A stretch of 64,000 bases of DNA from JAFLTL01 sp964389525 (GTDB taxonomy: Bacteria; Bacteroidota; Bacteroidia; Bacteroidales; Muribaculaceae). The stretch's first letter is position 1, and each line of letters opens with the position of its first letter. The notes beneath the pieces were generated by a model. That model ran no database searches, was not told where the DNA came from, and worked only from the letters and a program-made list of their open reading frames with translations. The position numbers were made by a program, and so were the translations under genes. Location of the stretch: positions 7,739-71,738 of the forward strand of contig CAYMEX010000016.1 in NCBI GenBank assembly GCA_964389525.1. Reading direction: 5' to 3'. Positions 1 to 9,389 of the stretch are shown here, piece by piece.

Positions 1-993
1 CTTGCCATGGGTGGTGCCAAAGGTGGCTCCGACTTCTCTCCCAAGGGGAAGAGCGACATGGAGATCATGCGTTTCTGCCAGGCATTCGTGCGTGAGCTGT
101 GGCAACAGATCGGCCCGGAGCGCGATGTGCCCGCCGGCGACATAGGCGTGGGCGGACGCGAGGTAGCCTACATGTACGGCATGTATAAGAATCTCGCCCG
201 CGAGAATACCGGCACATTCACCGGAAAGGGCATCGATTTCGGCGGCTCGCTCATACGTCCCGAGGCTACCGGCTACGGCAACGTCTACTTCCTGCTCAAC
301 ATGCTCGCTACGCGCGGCATCGACATCAAGGGCAAGCGTGTGGCTATCTCCGGATCGGGCAACGTGGCTCTCTACACAGCCGAAAAACTTATGTCGCTCG
401 GTGCCAAAGTCGTGTCGATGAGCGACAGCGACGGATCGATCGTCATTCCCGACGGCCTCACACAGGAGCAGTTCGACTACATTTTCTCGCTCAAGAACGA
501 TTACCGCGGCCGCATACGCGAGTTTATCGACGAGTATCCCGGCGTAGCCACCTACTATCAGCGTGAGCGTCCGTGGAAGCACGTGAGCTGCGACATCGCC
601 ATGCCTTCGGCCACACAGAACGAGCTTGACGGCGACGACGCACGCGCACTTCTCGCACAGGGCTGCATAGCAGTGAGCGAGGGCGCCAACATGCCGTCGA
701 CTCCCGAGGCTGTCAAAGAGTTCATCAACGCCAAGATACTCTATGCACCGGGCAAGGCTGCAAATGCCGGCGGTGTGAGTGTCAGCGGCCTCGAGATGGC
801 TCAGAACGCCCAGATGCTCAGCTGGTCGGCCGAGGAGGTAGACAACAAGCTCCGCAGCATTATGGCCAACATCCACGAGCAGTGCGTCAAGTTCGGCAAG
901 GAGCCGAGCGGCTATGTCAACTACGTGAAGGGCGCCAACATCTCAGGCTTCATGAAAGTCGCCCGCGCCATGATGGCCCAGGGCATCCTCTGA
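1..993 (+). CDS. gdhA: NADP-type glutamate dehydrogenase, 5' end cut by window
   Basis: Glutamate dehydrogenase interconverts 2-oxoglutarate plus ammonium and glutamate in the cytoplasm. The frame is open from base 1, so only the last 330 residues are present; the family is about 445 residues long, so roughly 115 N-terminal residues lie outside. Visible features are the GGAKGGSDF loop near the start, the PAGDIGVGGRE segment carrying the catalytic aspartate, and a Rossmann fold with the GSGNVA dinucleotide loop around residue 118. The ending ISGFMKVARAM is typical of the hexameric bacterial enzyme. Cofactor preference (NADP rather than NAD) is inferred from overall family resemblance, not tested. 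A strong hairpin follows the stop, and the next gene converges on it. Confidence 0.95.
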   Translation, partial: LAMGGAKGGSDFSPKGKSDMEIMRFCQAFVRELWQQIGPERDVPAGDIGVGGREVAYMYGMYKNLARENTGTFTGKGIDFGGSLIRPEATGYGNVYFLLNMLATRGIDIKGKRVAISGSGNVALYTAEKLMSLGAKVVSMSDSDGSIVIPDGLTQEQFDYIFSLKNDYRGRIREFIDEYPGVATYYQRERPWKHVSCDIAMPSATQNELDGDDARALLAQGCIAVSEGANMPSTPEAVKEFINAKILYAPGKAANAGGVSVSGLEMAQNAQMLSWSAEEVDNKLRSIMANIHEQCVKFGKEPSGYVNYVKGANISGFMKVARAMMAQGIL

Positions 994-1016
994 TAAGCAA
1001 AATCCTGCATAAACGG

Positions 1017-1053
1017 CTGCGGGCTGCGGAAATAAGAAATCCGCAGCCCGCAG
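1017..1053. terminator. Long hairpin between convergent gdhA and the histidine kinase gene
   Basis: A perfect 14-bp stem (CTGCGGGCTGCGGA and its complement) encloses a 9-nt loop. It lies 23 bp after the gdhA stop and 19 bp from the stop of the convergent kinase gene. The T tracts on either side are weak, so it may act as a two-way terminator or only as an mRNA 3' end stabiliser. Confidence 0.65.
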
Positions 1054-1071
1054 TGTATTGTCAGGCGTCTG

Positions 1072-2376
1072 TTATTTGAAGCTGATCGTGAAGCGGGTCA
1101 GGCCGTCGGCGTCGGAGGTTGCCAGAGAGTAACCGAACCCGTGGTTGTCGAGGATCTCCCCCACCATCATCAGGCCGATACCCTGCCCGTCGGGCTTGGT
1201 CGTGAAAAACGGCGTGAAAAGCTGATCGGCGACCTCATGTGTGATCGGGCGTCCGTCGTCCTCGACCGTAAGCCGCATATTGGCGAAATCAACCACAATC
1301 CTCACCGTGCCCTCGCCGTCGATACTCTCGGCAGCATTCTTCATCACATTGGCAAACACCTGCTGCATCTGGCTTATGTCGGCGTCGACAGTCATAACGT
1401 CGCCGGGAGTATAACCGCTCATCTCAAATGTCACGCCGCGCTCTTTCCATATCGACTGCATCTGTGCCGTCATGTCGGCGAGCAGGGGTATAAGATTGAT
1501 TTTCGTGCGCTCAGGCTCGGGGATGCGTGCCGTGTCGGCGAGCGAGGAGATGAATTTCACAACGGCTCTGTTGCGGCGGAGCAGCGATGCGATCGACTGC
1601 TGCATGTCGCTGTCGAGCGTGTCGGCAAGATCCTGCTCAAGTATCTCGAGTGTGGCGTTGAGTCCGGCCATGGTGTTGTTCACCTCATGCGAGATCACGC
1701 GTAGCACTTTGCGGTATGAGCGTCGCTGCACCTCCATCACGTCGCGTGTCATTTCCTCTATCAGATAGAAGATGTGCGGCACTCCCATATTGAAGAAACG
1801 GCATGAGAAACAGCGGTAGAGTTTGGTGCCGTTGATACGCGCCACAGTCATCTTCCCCTCCTCCATCTCTTTCATCACGGCCGACAGACGATGCGGTATA
1901 TCCCACATGCTCTGCCCCTTGTACGCCTTCGGGTTCTCAATCTCAAGAAACCGCGCCGCACTCGGATTAATATGTATCAGCCGGCCGTTTGACTCCGAGA
2001 TAATGACGCCGGTAGGCATCACCGAGATCATTATGTCGAGCATCTCGTTTATCTCCCTCACCCTCAGCCTCTGTTCGCTCAGGTGCATGAGCATGGAGTT
2101 GAAGACGTCTATGACCTCGTCCATATCGGGCTGCCCGGTCTGACGCACGCGGCTCGAGAAGTCCATGCCTTTCATCAGACCCGACGCGCGCTTCAGTATC
2201 TTTGTCGGTTTAAGCACATTGCGATAAAACATCCACAGAAACAGGATGATAACCGCAAGACACCCCTCGCAGAAAAGCAGTGACAGCAGACTGCCCGTAC
2301 CTTCCCGCCAGAGTATGACTCCGACGAGACCTACAAGCATCAGGCTTACCCAAAGGAATATATATTTCAGCCTCAT
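1072..2376 (-). CDS. Membrane sensor histidine kinase (NtrB-like, intramembrane type)
   Basis: A 434-residue histidine kinase, the probable partner of the adjacent NtrC-family regulator. Two membrane helices (about 5-23 and 30-51) are joined by only REGTGS, so there is no periplasmic sensor domain. Then follow a HAMP-like linker (52-105), a PAS domain (about 115-210), a HisKA segment with phosphoacceptor His230 in ISHEVNN, and an HATPase with the N box NVMKNAAES and G box GQGIGL. The start chosen is the ATG at 2376, which overlaps the TGA of the regulator gene (ATGA). An upstream in-frame extension lacks family character. It is the last gene of the efflux operon. Sensing through the membrane or through the transporter is inference. 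Confidence 0.9.
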   Translation of the reverse strand: MRLKYIFLWVSLMLVGLVGVILWREGTGSLLSLLFCEGCLAVIILFLWMFYRNVLKPTKILKRASGLMKGMDFSSRVRQTGQPDMDEVIDVFNSMLMHLSEQRLRVREINEMLDIMISVMPTGVIISESNGRLIHINPSAARFLEIENPKAYKGQSMWDIPHRLSAVMKEMEEGKMTVARINGTKLYRCFSCRFFNMGVPHIFYLIEEMTRDVMEVQRRSYRKVLRVISHEVNNTMAGLNATLEILEQDLADTLDSDMQQSIASLLRRNRAVVKFISSLADTARIPEPERTKINLIPLLADMTAQMQSIWKERGVTFEMSGYTPGDVMTVDADISQMQQVFANVMKNAAESIDGEGTVRIVVDFANMRLTVEDDGRPITHEVADQLFTPFFTTKPDGQGIGLMMVGEILDNHGFGYSLATSDADGLTRFTISFK

Positions 2377-3746
2377 CGGTCGATATGATATTTCTCCATA
2401 CGTCGGTATAGCGTCTGACGTGTTATGCCGAGCGAAGCCGCCACCCTCGACAGGTTGCCGCCATGGATCTGCAATGCCGATTTTATGGCCGCACACTGCA
2501 TGTTGTCGAGCGTGTTGGCATCGGGCAGGAATGTCGCCTCAAGCGAGGCCGCCTCGACTCCGGCCGGGTTTATGACCGGCAGCAGATCGTCGGCCGTGAT
2601 CTCCTCTTTGTCGATCAGCAGCACGCATTTTCTCACCAGATTGCGCAGCTCGCGTATATTGCCTGGATATGGCAGTTTTTTCAGCAGCTCCATCGCTTCG
2701 TCGTCAAACGTCGTCTGGCGTCCGCCGGTCTCGTCGGCGTTCTGCCTGACAAAAAACCTCACAAGCTCGGGTATGTCGCTGCGTCGCTCGCGCAACGGCG
2801 GCAGCTCGATAGTTATAAGGTTTATGCGGTAAAAAAGATCCTCTCTGAACGTGCGCACAGCCACCATCGACGGCAGATCGGCATTGGTGGCGCACACCAC
2901 CCTGACGTCGACATGGCGCGGACGGTCGTCGCCAAGACGCTCGTAGGTGTGCTCCTGCAGCACACGCAGCATCTTCACCTGCGACGCAAGGTCGAGATCG
3001 CCTATCTCGTCAAGAAAAATCGTGCCAGTGTCGGCTGCCGCGAAACGCCCCAGACGGTCGGACACCGCGCCAGTGAAGGCACCTTTCTTGTGGCCGAACA
3101 TCTCGCTCTCGAACAGCGTCGACGACATGCCGCCGAGATTCACTTTGACAAACGGTCGATCGCGCCGCGCGCTATTGTTGTGCAGAGCCTGGGCTATCAG
3201 CTCCTTGCCCGTGCCGTTCTCACCCATAATCAACACCGGCGCATCGGTCGGCGCGATTTTCTTCAGCGTCTCTATTATCTCAAGCATACGCGGCGACTCC
3301 CCTATTATGCCGCTTCGGTCGAATGTGTCGCCATCGCCGTCGCGCCGGTCGCACTGACGGCTGCCGTAGACATCGATCGCCGACTTTATCTGCTGCAGAA
3401 GTCCGCGGTTGTCCCACGGCTTACTCACAAAATCGACCGCTCCGGCCTGCACGCCTTTCACCGCAAGCGCTATGGTGGCCCATGCGGTCATAAGTATCAC
3501 CGGTAGATCGGGACGGAATATCTTTATCTGACGCAACAGCACAAGCCCTTCGTCGCCGCTTGTGGCGCGCGTGAAGTTCATGTCGATCAACGCAAGGTCG
3601 ATGTGTGTGTCGCTTCTGACGACCTCCATTGTGGCGGCCGCATCGGGCACGGCCACCACCTCGTAGCCCGACCGGTGCAGCAGCAGCCGGAGCGAGCTTC
3701 TCACTCCCTCGTCGTCATCAGCAATCAGAATACGCAGTTTTTCCAT
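2373..3746 (-). CDS. NtrC-family sigma54-dependent response regulator
   Basis: A 457-residue enhancer-binding activator. The receiver domain (about 3-125) has the acidic pair in IADDDEG and phosphoacceptor Asp55. The central AAA+ domain has Walker A GENGTGKE, the sigma54-contacting GAFTGA loop, and Walker B IFLDEIGDL. A C-terminal Fis-type helix-turn-helix ends the protein (NLSRVAASLGITRQTLYRR). The intact GAFTGA shows that it should open sigma54 promoters, and a matching promoter plus a palindromic site lie upstream of this operon at 15313-15391. The start at MEKLRI (3746) begins the receiver fold; a start at 3752 is also possible. It sits 26 bp after the TolC-type gene and overlaps the kinase gene. 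Confidence 0.95.
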   Translation of the reverse strand: MEKLRILIADDDEGVRSSLRLLLHRSGYEVVAVPDAAATMEVVRSDTHIDLALIDMNFTRATSGDEGLVLLRQIKIFRPDLPVILMTAWATIALAVKGVQAGAVDFVSKPWDNRGLLQQIKSAIDVYGSRQCDRRDGDGDTFDRSGIIGESPRMLEIIETLKKIAPTDAPVLIMGENGTGKELIAQALHNNSARRDRPFVKVNLGGMSSTLFESEMFGHKKGAFTGAVSDRLGRFAAADTGTIFLDEIGDLDLASQVKMLRVLQEHTYERLGDDRPRHVDVRVVCATNADLPSMVAVRTFREDLFYRINLITIELPPLRERRSDIPELVRFFVRQNADETGGRQTTFDDEAMELLKKLPYPGNIRELRNLVRKCVLLIDKEEITADDLLPVINPAGVEAASLEATFLPDANTLDNMQCAAIKSALQIHGGNLSRVAASLGITRQTLYRRMEKYHIDR

Positions 3747-3772
3747 CACCATAAAGATACTAAAAAGCTGCC

Positions 3773-5245
3773 TTATCCTTTCACGATTCTGTCGAAATCG
3801 GCGTCGATCGACGTCCCCTTTATGAAATCCCACAGTGTGAGCGAACGCAGCTGATAATAATAATACCAGAAGTTGAACAGCTCGTTTATCACCTTCAGGC
3901 GGGCCTGGTCTTTGGCCGTGTTGGAGTCATTGAGATCGAGTGTCGATATCTTTCCGATCATAAATGTCTCGTAGTTGGTGTGATAACGCTTGTTGGCGAT
4001 CGTGTCGGCTTTCTCGGCGATATCCACCTGCTGCCGCTGGTTGTTGAAGCGCTCGACCAGTACGAACAGATCCTGATTGAACGTCAGCGCCTCCTGCCGC
4101 AGCCGCGCCTTGGTGAGCTCGCGGTTGCTCTCGGCCACCTTCACCTGTCCGCGGCGTTTGCCCCAGTCGAGTATAGGTATCTTCACGCCTATCTCCACGA
4201 CCTGATTGTCTTTCAGTCGGTCATAGGCCATGCGTATCGTGTTGTCGGTGCCGGTGAAACCCACCTGGGCGTAAAGCGTCACCTGCCTCATGTTGCCCTT
4301 TGCCGTAGCCACCGCATAGTCGGCCTCAAGCTGACGGCGGCGCAGATTCTTGCTCAGCGAGTTGTTTTCGAGCGCGCGCTCGAGCACACTGTTGTAGTCG
4401 AGCACCAGATCGGGAGCATGCGTGGGCATGTCGGGGATCAGTTCGGTGTCTTCGGGCAGATCGAGAAACGCCACGAGGCGGAACATATTGCTCTGGCGGT
4501 TGCTCAGCGCGTCGGTGAGGTTGGCCTCGGCCTGTATCTTGTTCAGCTCAAGCTGCAGCAGGTCGTTTTCGCTTATCTGACCCATCTTGCGCTTGGCCTG
4601 CGCCACTTCATAAAGTTTCGAGGCATTCTCGACATTCTGCTTCTCAATCTCTACATTTTCTGTCGAATACAAAAGATTGAAGTAATAATTTATGGCCGTC
4701 ATTGCAACCTTTTCTGTAGCTTCCATGAAGTCGGCTTTCGCCTCCTCGTAGCGCACAGGCTCGATCTTGCGTTTCCACTTCACGTTGTTCACCGCAAAAA
4801 TCGGCTGCGACAGCGTCAGCGCCACCGGTATCGACATGTAGCGGTTGGCCGTAGGCGTGTCGAGAGTGCGCATGAAGTCGAGCGACGTATTGAGCGAGAG
4901 TGTGCCGCCGGTGAGCCATATCGACTGGTCGACCGACAGCTGCCCGTTCATGTTCAGGTAGTTGTTGCGCACAAACGTGTATGAGCCGCTCTCAAGCTGA
5001 TAGGCCGAATAACTTTTGGCGTAGGACGGCATCTTGGCGTTGAAGTTCACCTCGGGGAGCAGCTCAGCGCGATATGAGCGGTAGGACCAGTAGGCACTCT
5101 TGAACGCGTTGACCGCCACCTGGGCATCGACACTGCGGCTGCGCGCCATGATGATCGTCTCCTCAAGCGAGATCGAGCGTTTCTCTGAAAACGCCGGCAC
5201 AACCGCCAGCATTGCCGAAAGTATCGAAATATAAAATCTATTCAT
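3773..5245 (-). CDS. TolC-family outer membrane efflux channel
   Basis: A 490-residue outer membrane factor with an N-terminal signal peptide (hydrophobic ISILSAMLAVVPAFS). Long alpha-helical stretches and two repeat halves are typical of TolC trimers, including a TSLDFMRTLDTPT strand region and the second-half QEALTFNQDLFVLVERF helix. It would form the exit duct for substrates passed from the inner membrane permeases through the HlyD-type adaptor. It is encoded between the last permease (29-bp gap) and the regulator gene (26-bp gap), consistent with one transcript. The substrate cannot be read from sequence. Confidence 0.9.
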   Translation of the reverse strand: MNRFYISILSAMLAVVPAFSEKRSISLEETIIMARSRSVDAQVAVNAFKSAYWSYRSYRAELLPEVNFNAKMPSYAKSYSAYQLESGSYTFVRNNYLNMNGQLSVDQSIWLTGGTLSLNTSLDFMRTLDTPTANRYMSIPVALTLSQPIFAVNNVKWKRKIEPVRYEEAKADFMEATEKVAMTAINYYFNLLYSTENVEIEKQNVENASKLYEVAQAKRKMGQISENDLLQLELNKIQAEANLTDALSNRQSNMFRLVAFLDLPEDTELIPDMPTHAPDLVLDYNSVLERALENNSLSKNLRRRQLEADYAVATAKGNMRQVTLYAQVGFTGTDNTIRMAYDRLKDNQVVEIGVKIPILDWGKRRGQVKVAESNRELTKARLRQEALTFNQDLFVLVERFNNQRQQVDIAEKADTIANKRYHTNYETFMIGKISTLDLNDSNTAKDQARLKVINELFNFWYYYYQLRSLTLWDFIKGTSIDADFDRIVKG

Positions 5246-5274
5246 CTCTAATTACATTATCAATCGTTATTCTT

Positions 5275-6588
5275 TTATTCGTCTCTCAATGCGTCGACAG
5301 GGCTGACACGCGCGATGCGCCGTGCCGGCATACTGACACCAATGAACACAATCACAAGCAACACTGCGAGTACCGCAGCCGACACTATGCCGAAGTGCGT
5401 CCAGAAATCGGTGATCCAGCAATCGGCAGGAAAGTTACTGATACTTTCCTCAAGTCCGCCAGACAGCCCCTCTTTCAGCGCGTAATGCAGATAAGCGAGA
5501 CTGCCGACGATCCATCCGGCCACAGTCACAGTCATTGCCTCGCCAACGAGCATGCCGAACACTTTGCGACGTGTGGCTCCGTAGGCTTTCATAAGTCCGG
5601 CGTCATGGCTGCGGCTGCGCGTCTGCAGATAGTAGGTTCCGGCCACCCCGAGCGCGAGATTGATCAGGAAAAATGCGAGCAGAGCATATTTCATGCGCTT
5701 CTCGGAGTCGGCCTTTATCGCAGTCCTTTCACGCGCGTTCATCTGAGCGTAGGTCGTGACCGTCCTGACATAGAGATTACCGAATTTGAAGCTGCGCAGC
5801 ATTTCGTCGCGGTTGTCTCTCACCCATCGGGCCGGAGAGTAGCCTTCTTTAAGCCTGACCGTCAGCTGGCATTTCGGCCAGCTTTTTATCTGGTCGACAA
5901 AGCTGCTGCGGCTCCATGCCCACGACTCATCGCCCGATGCCTTGTATTTCCACGGTCTGACGGTTTTAACCACTCCGACCACAAGCGTGCCCTCATCCTC
6001 TTCATGTCCGGCAGCCTTTATCCTTTTGCCGGTATAATTGCCGTCGGCCTTACCGAATAACTTAACAGCAAGGTCTTCGGTTATGACAGTCTCGTTAGAC
6101 TGCATGACATGGCGCGACAGTTCTTCGGCCGACGGACTGTTACCGACCGTCTCTATACCGAATGTCTCGAAATAATTATCGTCGGTTATCACACGGTTAA
6201 AACCATACATAAGCATCACAGTGTCGCCCGCCTCATTGACATGCTGTATGCCTGTCGATGCGTACGAGTTACCGCCGAGCACGCTCCGCGTCAGCATCTC
6301 CACTCCCTCCAGATTCCTTATATGGTCTGTCATCACCTCATATGCGTCAGCCAGACCGGCTGAGTCAGCATATGCCTCACTGTATCTCGGCGAAGTCTCT
6401 TTCAGTAGGGCGATCTCCATATACACCAGACGGTCGGGTTCGTAGCCCTGCGGCATATGCTCGACAGTCAGAAGTGCCATTACAGGATCAAGCACGATCC
6501 ACGTTATGACCGTGATTATCACCATCTCGATAAGCAGCCATAAATTGCGTCTGCGCTGCGCCAGTATATTCTTGAATATCATCTTCAT
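5275..6588 (-). CDS. FtsX/MacB-type ABC permease, pair III type B
   Basis: A 437-residue permease with one N-terminal membrane helix (about 12-35), a large periplasmic MacB-type core, and three C-terminal helices ending VSMPARRIARVSPVDALRDE, the usual FtsX-domain coupling tail. No ATPase domain is fused, so it depends on a separate ATPase, presumably the one at 13315. It is very similar to the permease at 8070 (same length, and the tails differ at few positions), pointing to tandem duplication. It follows its type A partner by 6 bp. By analogy with LolC/LolE, types A and B may form a heterodimer (inference). Confidence 0.9.
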   Translation of the reverse strand: MKMIFKNILAQRRRNLWLLIEMVIITVITWIVLDPVMALLTVEHMPQGYEPDRLVYMEIALLKETSPRYSEAYADSAGLADAYEVMTDHIRNLEGVEMLTRSVLGGNSYASTGIQHVNEAGDTVMLMYGFNRVITDDNYFETFGIETVGNSPSAEELSRHVMQSNETVITEDLAVKLFGKADGNYTGKRIKAAGHEEDEGTLVVGVVKTVRPWKYKASGDESWAWSRSSFVDQIKSWPKCQLTVRLKEGYSPARWVRDNRDEMLRSFKFGNLYVRTVTTYAQMNARERTAIKADSEKRMKYALLAFFLINLALGVAGTYYLQTRSRSHDAGLMKAYGATRRKVFGMLVGEAMTVTVAGWIVGSLAYLHYALKEGLSGGLEESISNFPADCWITDFWTHFGIVSAAVLAVLLVIVFIGVSMPARRIARVSPVDALRDE

Positions 6589-6594
6589 AGCCGT

Positions 6595-7941
6595 CTATCG
6601 TTTTTCGTTGAGAGAATCGACAATCGTGCGCCTCATCGACACCCAGGCGGGTATCATCGCCGAAGCGATGTTAAGCACCAGGCACACGGCAAGTGCTACT
6701 CCGAATATCGTCCACGAGAAAAACATCTCTGGGCGGTATGTAACCGACGCGGTCTCGACAAGTATTGTATTGTATGAACTGTCGATCAACTTCATCAGTG
6801 CCATACGGCCGGTAACAACGATCATGGCCGCCGCTATCAGTCCAAACACTCCTCCTATGAGTGTATAGACGAGATTTTCGCTCAGCACCTGACTGTAGAT
6901 CGATCTGCGCGACGCTCCAAACGCCTTGCGTAGCCCGAGCTCTCCTACACGGGCATCCATACGCCCCGTAATCAGTCCGCCGAGATTCATCGCCGGGACG
7001 AGCAACACCACAAGCAGCACAATAAGATTTCCTTTCAGTGCCTCCCACCATGTCTCGGCATCGGTGTCGCCTGCGAACACCGATTTTACATGCGACTCAA
7101 GCGGCGACAGTTCAAGCGTCACATCTCCCTTAGGCGAGTCTTTCGACATCCGTTCGATCTTCCTCATCTGTTCCTGCAGCTCGGCACTCACCGCCTCGAC
7201 ATTCGCGTCATCGATAAGAAGTACACACACGACTCCGCCCATCACTCTATCGGCCTCACTTGCCGCTGGAGGAGCTCCTCCTCCGATCACTTTCGGTGCA
7301 GCCTTTTCCTCGACACCGGGGAAATAAATCTGAGCAAACGACACATTGGTGAGCGGCGACGCGCTTTCCACCACACCCTTCACCCGATATTCCTCAAAGT
7401 CGACCGAAAGCATCTTACCTACTATGTCGGTCTCACTTTTTCCGAAGACGAGTTCTGCAAGCTCGTCGGTGATGATCACCTCCTTTACTCTTCCTTCTAT
7501 ATCTTCGCGGGTAAACGGAGAGCCCTGCAAAAAGTTGAATCTGAAAACTCTGAAAAATCCGTCATCCACACTTTTGGTCTTTGCCGGTATATCGCCCCTG
7601 TCCTCCGAGATCTGCACGCTCGCGTCATCAAAACTCTCGCGATAGCCGCATACGTCTTCAACCCCGTCAATATTTTTCAGATAGTTATCTATAAAATAAA
7701 GCGATGGTCTGCTTTGAAACGTAAGAGTTTCATTTTTCATCTTCACCGTATCGATATAATAGGTCTTTCCCCGATTCACTTCAGGGTATATCGGCGCGGC
7801 CTTGATATAATAAAGCATGGCCATTGTCAGCGTTGTAGCGATGGCAAGCGTGACACCGGCGATATAGATCGCAGTGAACAGCGGATCGGCTTTGGCCTGC
7901 TTTAGCGCCGATTTTACATAATGTCTTATTTTTCCGGCCAT
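6595..7941 (-). CDS. FtsX/MacB-type ABC permease, pair III type A
   Basis: A 448-residue permease: N-terminal helix (IYIAGVTLAIATTLTMAMLY), periplasmic core with the MacB-type FNFLQGSPFTREDI segment, a GELGLRKAFGAS coupling helix before the second membrane helix, and a C-terminal tail SMRRTIVDSLNEKR. The start at MAGKIRHYVKSA (7941) matches the N-terminus of its paralogue at 10691; the longer frame to 8052 adds residues with no counterpart. The core includes a Gly/Pro/Ala-rich insert (GGGAPPAASEA) absent from the paralogue. The gap to the preceding gene is unusually large (128 bp) and contains a long hairpin. Confidence 0.9.
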   Translation of the reverse strand: MAGKIRHYVKSALKQAKADPLFTAIYIAGVTLAIATTLTMAMLYYIKAAPIYPEVNRGKTYYIDTVKMKNETLTFQSRPSLYFIDNYLKNIDGVEDVCGYRESFDDASVQISEDRGDIPAKTKSVDDGFFRVFRFNFLQGSPFTREDIEGRVKEVIITDELAELVFGKSETDIVGKMLSVDFEEYRVKGVVESASPLTNVSFAQIYFPGVEEKAAPKVIGGGAPPAASEADRVMGGVVCVLLIDDANVEAVSAELQEQMRKIERMSKDSPKGDVTLELSPLESHVKSVFAGDTDAETWWEALKGNLIVLLVVLLVPAMNLGGLITGRMDARVGELGLRKAFGASRRSIYSQVLSENLVYTLIGGVFGLIAAAMIVVTGRMALMKLIDSSYNTILVETASVTYRPEMFFSWTIFGVALAVCLVLNIASAMIPAWVSMRRTIVDSLNEKR

Positions 7942-7976
7942 GATGTCAGGGGATATATCGTTATTAATACTGTTGA

Positions 7977-8035
7977 GCAGGGGGAGGGCGCACGGTCTGT
8001 GCCGTCTCACCGATGGCGCATCGTGCGCCCCCTGC
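7977..8035 (-). other. Intercistronic hairpin within the efflux operon
   Basis: Arms at 7977-7994 and 8022-8035 pair over 14 bp with a 4-nt bulge (GCAGGGGG...GCGCACG against CGTGCGCCCCCTGC). An alternative small hairpin GGCGCA-TCG-TGCGCC at 8015-8029 shares the right arm, so the two folds exclude each other. There is no T tract on the mRNA strand, so termination is unlikely. It lies in the only large gap in the permease run and could be an mRNA processing or stability element. Confidence 0.6.
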
Positions 8036-8069
8036 CGGCTTTCATCTATCAATCATTCATCTCATTCGT

Positions 8070-9383
8070 TCATTCGTCTCTGAGGGCATCGACCGGGTTG
8101 ACGCGCGCGATGCGGCGCGCCGGCATACTCACGCCTATAAGCACTATCACAAGCAACACTGCGAGCACAATTGCCGATACTATGCCGAAGTGCGCCCAGA
8201 AATCGGTGATCCAGCAACCGGCTGGAAAATAGGTATTGTTCCAGTCCATGCCGATCGACAGCCCTTCTTTCAGTCCGTAATTCATGTAGAGCAGACAGCC
8301 GATCAGCCATCCGGCAACGGTGATGAGTACCGACTCACCGACAAGGCCGCCGAACACGCGGGTGCGTGATGCTCCAAACGACTTCATTATGCCGGCGACG
8401 TGGCTGCGCTGGCGCGTCTGCAGGTAGAATGTTCCGGCCACCCCGAGCGCGAGGTTGACAAGGAAAAATATCAGCAGCGTGATTTTAAGCCGCTTCTCCG
8501 ACGCGGCGCTGCGGTCCTGCCAGGTTGTGGCTGCCGCTTCGGAGTAAGTCGATATATACTTGACATACAGGTTGCCGGCATAGGAATTGGCACGCACGTC
8601 ACCGCCATGTTCAGCTATCCATTGATCGGGTGTCACATCGCCACTGATGCGCACAGCTATGGCAGTTGACGCCGGGTCGTCATTGATATCGAAATCGCCT
8701 TCATGCCACAGCACACGGCACACGCCTCTCGACTGCCACGGACGCACATCCTCGACCACACCTACAATATGCCAGCCGCTGCTGTCGCCTTCGAGCACAT
8801 CAACGGTATGACGCCCGACATAATCGCCCTCGTCGCCAAACATATCTCTGGCCAGTGACTCCGTGATAATAATGTCTCTATCTGTCATCGGCATATCCGA
8901 CAACTCCTCGGCCGAAGGAGAGCCGGCCACGGTCTTTATGCCATAAGTTGTGAAATAGTCGTGTCCCATCGGACGATCGTAGACAAACGAAAAAACCCTG
9001 AGCGTGTCACCCTCTTCACCGATATATTTCAGACCGGTCTGCGACGACCAACCGCCGTCAAGCCGCAGGCCCGAACTAACAGGAGCCGCCGACTCCACAC
9101 CGGGCAGACTCTTTATACCGTTAAGGATCACATCGAATGCACCGCGCATTGCGGCTGAGTCGGCCGCCTCCTCGCTGTAGCGTGACGACGAAGGCTTGAT
9201 CACACCGACTTCCATATACACCAGCCTGTCCTGGTCATAGCCGTGCGACCACGAGCCAATGTTCATCAGCACCATGACCGGGTCGATCACCACCCATGTC
9301 ACGACCGAGACAATTATCATTTCAAGAAACAGCCAGATGTTGCGGCGGCGCTGCGCCATCATATTTTTGAATATAAACTTCAT
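8070..9383 (-). CDS. FtsX/MacB-type ABC permease, pair II type B
   Basis: A 437-residue permease with an N-terminal helix (IIVSVVTWVVIDPVMVLM), a periplasmic MacB-type core and three C-terminal membrane helices. The paralogous coupling region reads MKSFGASRTRVFG and the tail reads VSMPARRIARVNPVDALRDE. It is a close duplicate of the permease at 5275 in length, N-terminus (KNMMAQRRRN versus KNILAQRRRN) and C-terminus; the periplasmic domain differs more, which would fit divergence in substrate or adaptor contact. It lies 6 bp after its type A partner. It has no ATPase domain of its own. Confidence 0.9.
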   Translation of the reverse strand: MKFIFKNMMAQRRRNIWLFLEMIIVSVVTWVVIDPVMVLMNIGSWSHGYDQDRLVYMEVGVIKPSSSRYSEEAADSAAMRGAFDVILNGIKSLPGVESAAPVSSGLRLDGGWSSQTGLKYIGEEGDTLRVFSFVYDRPMGHDYFTTYGIKTVAGSPSAEELSDMPMTDRDIIITESLARDMFGDEGDYVGRHTVDVLEGDSSGWHIVGVVEDVRPWQSRGVCRVLWHEGDFDINDDPASTAIAVRISGDVTPDQWIAEHGGDVRANSYAGNLYVKYISTYSEAAATTWQDRSAASEKRLKITLLIFFLVNLALGVAGTFYLQTRQRSHVAGIMKSFGASRTRVFGGLVGESVLITVAGWLIGCLLYMNYGLKEGLSIGMDWNNTYFPAGCWITDFWAHFGIVSAIVLAVLLVIVLIGVSMPARRIARVNPVDALRDE

Positions 9384-9389
9384 AGCGAC

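Noticed and set aside
2463..3506. 347-codon plus-strand frame opposite the NtrC-type regulator
   Set aside because: It is an antisense shadow of a strongly recognised gene; composition rich in His/Arg and no domain.
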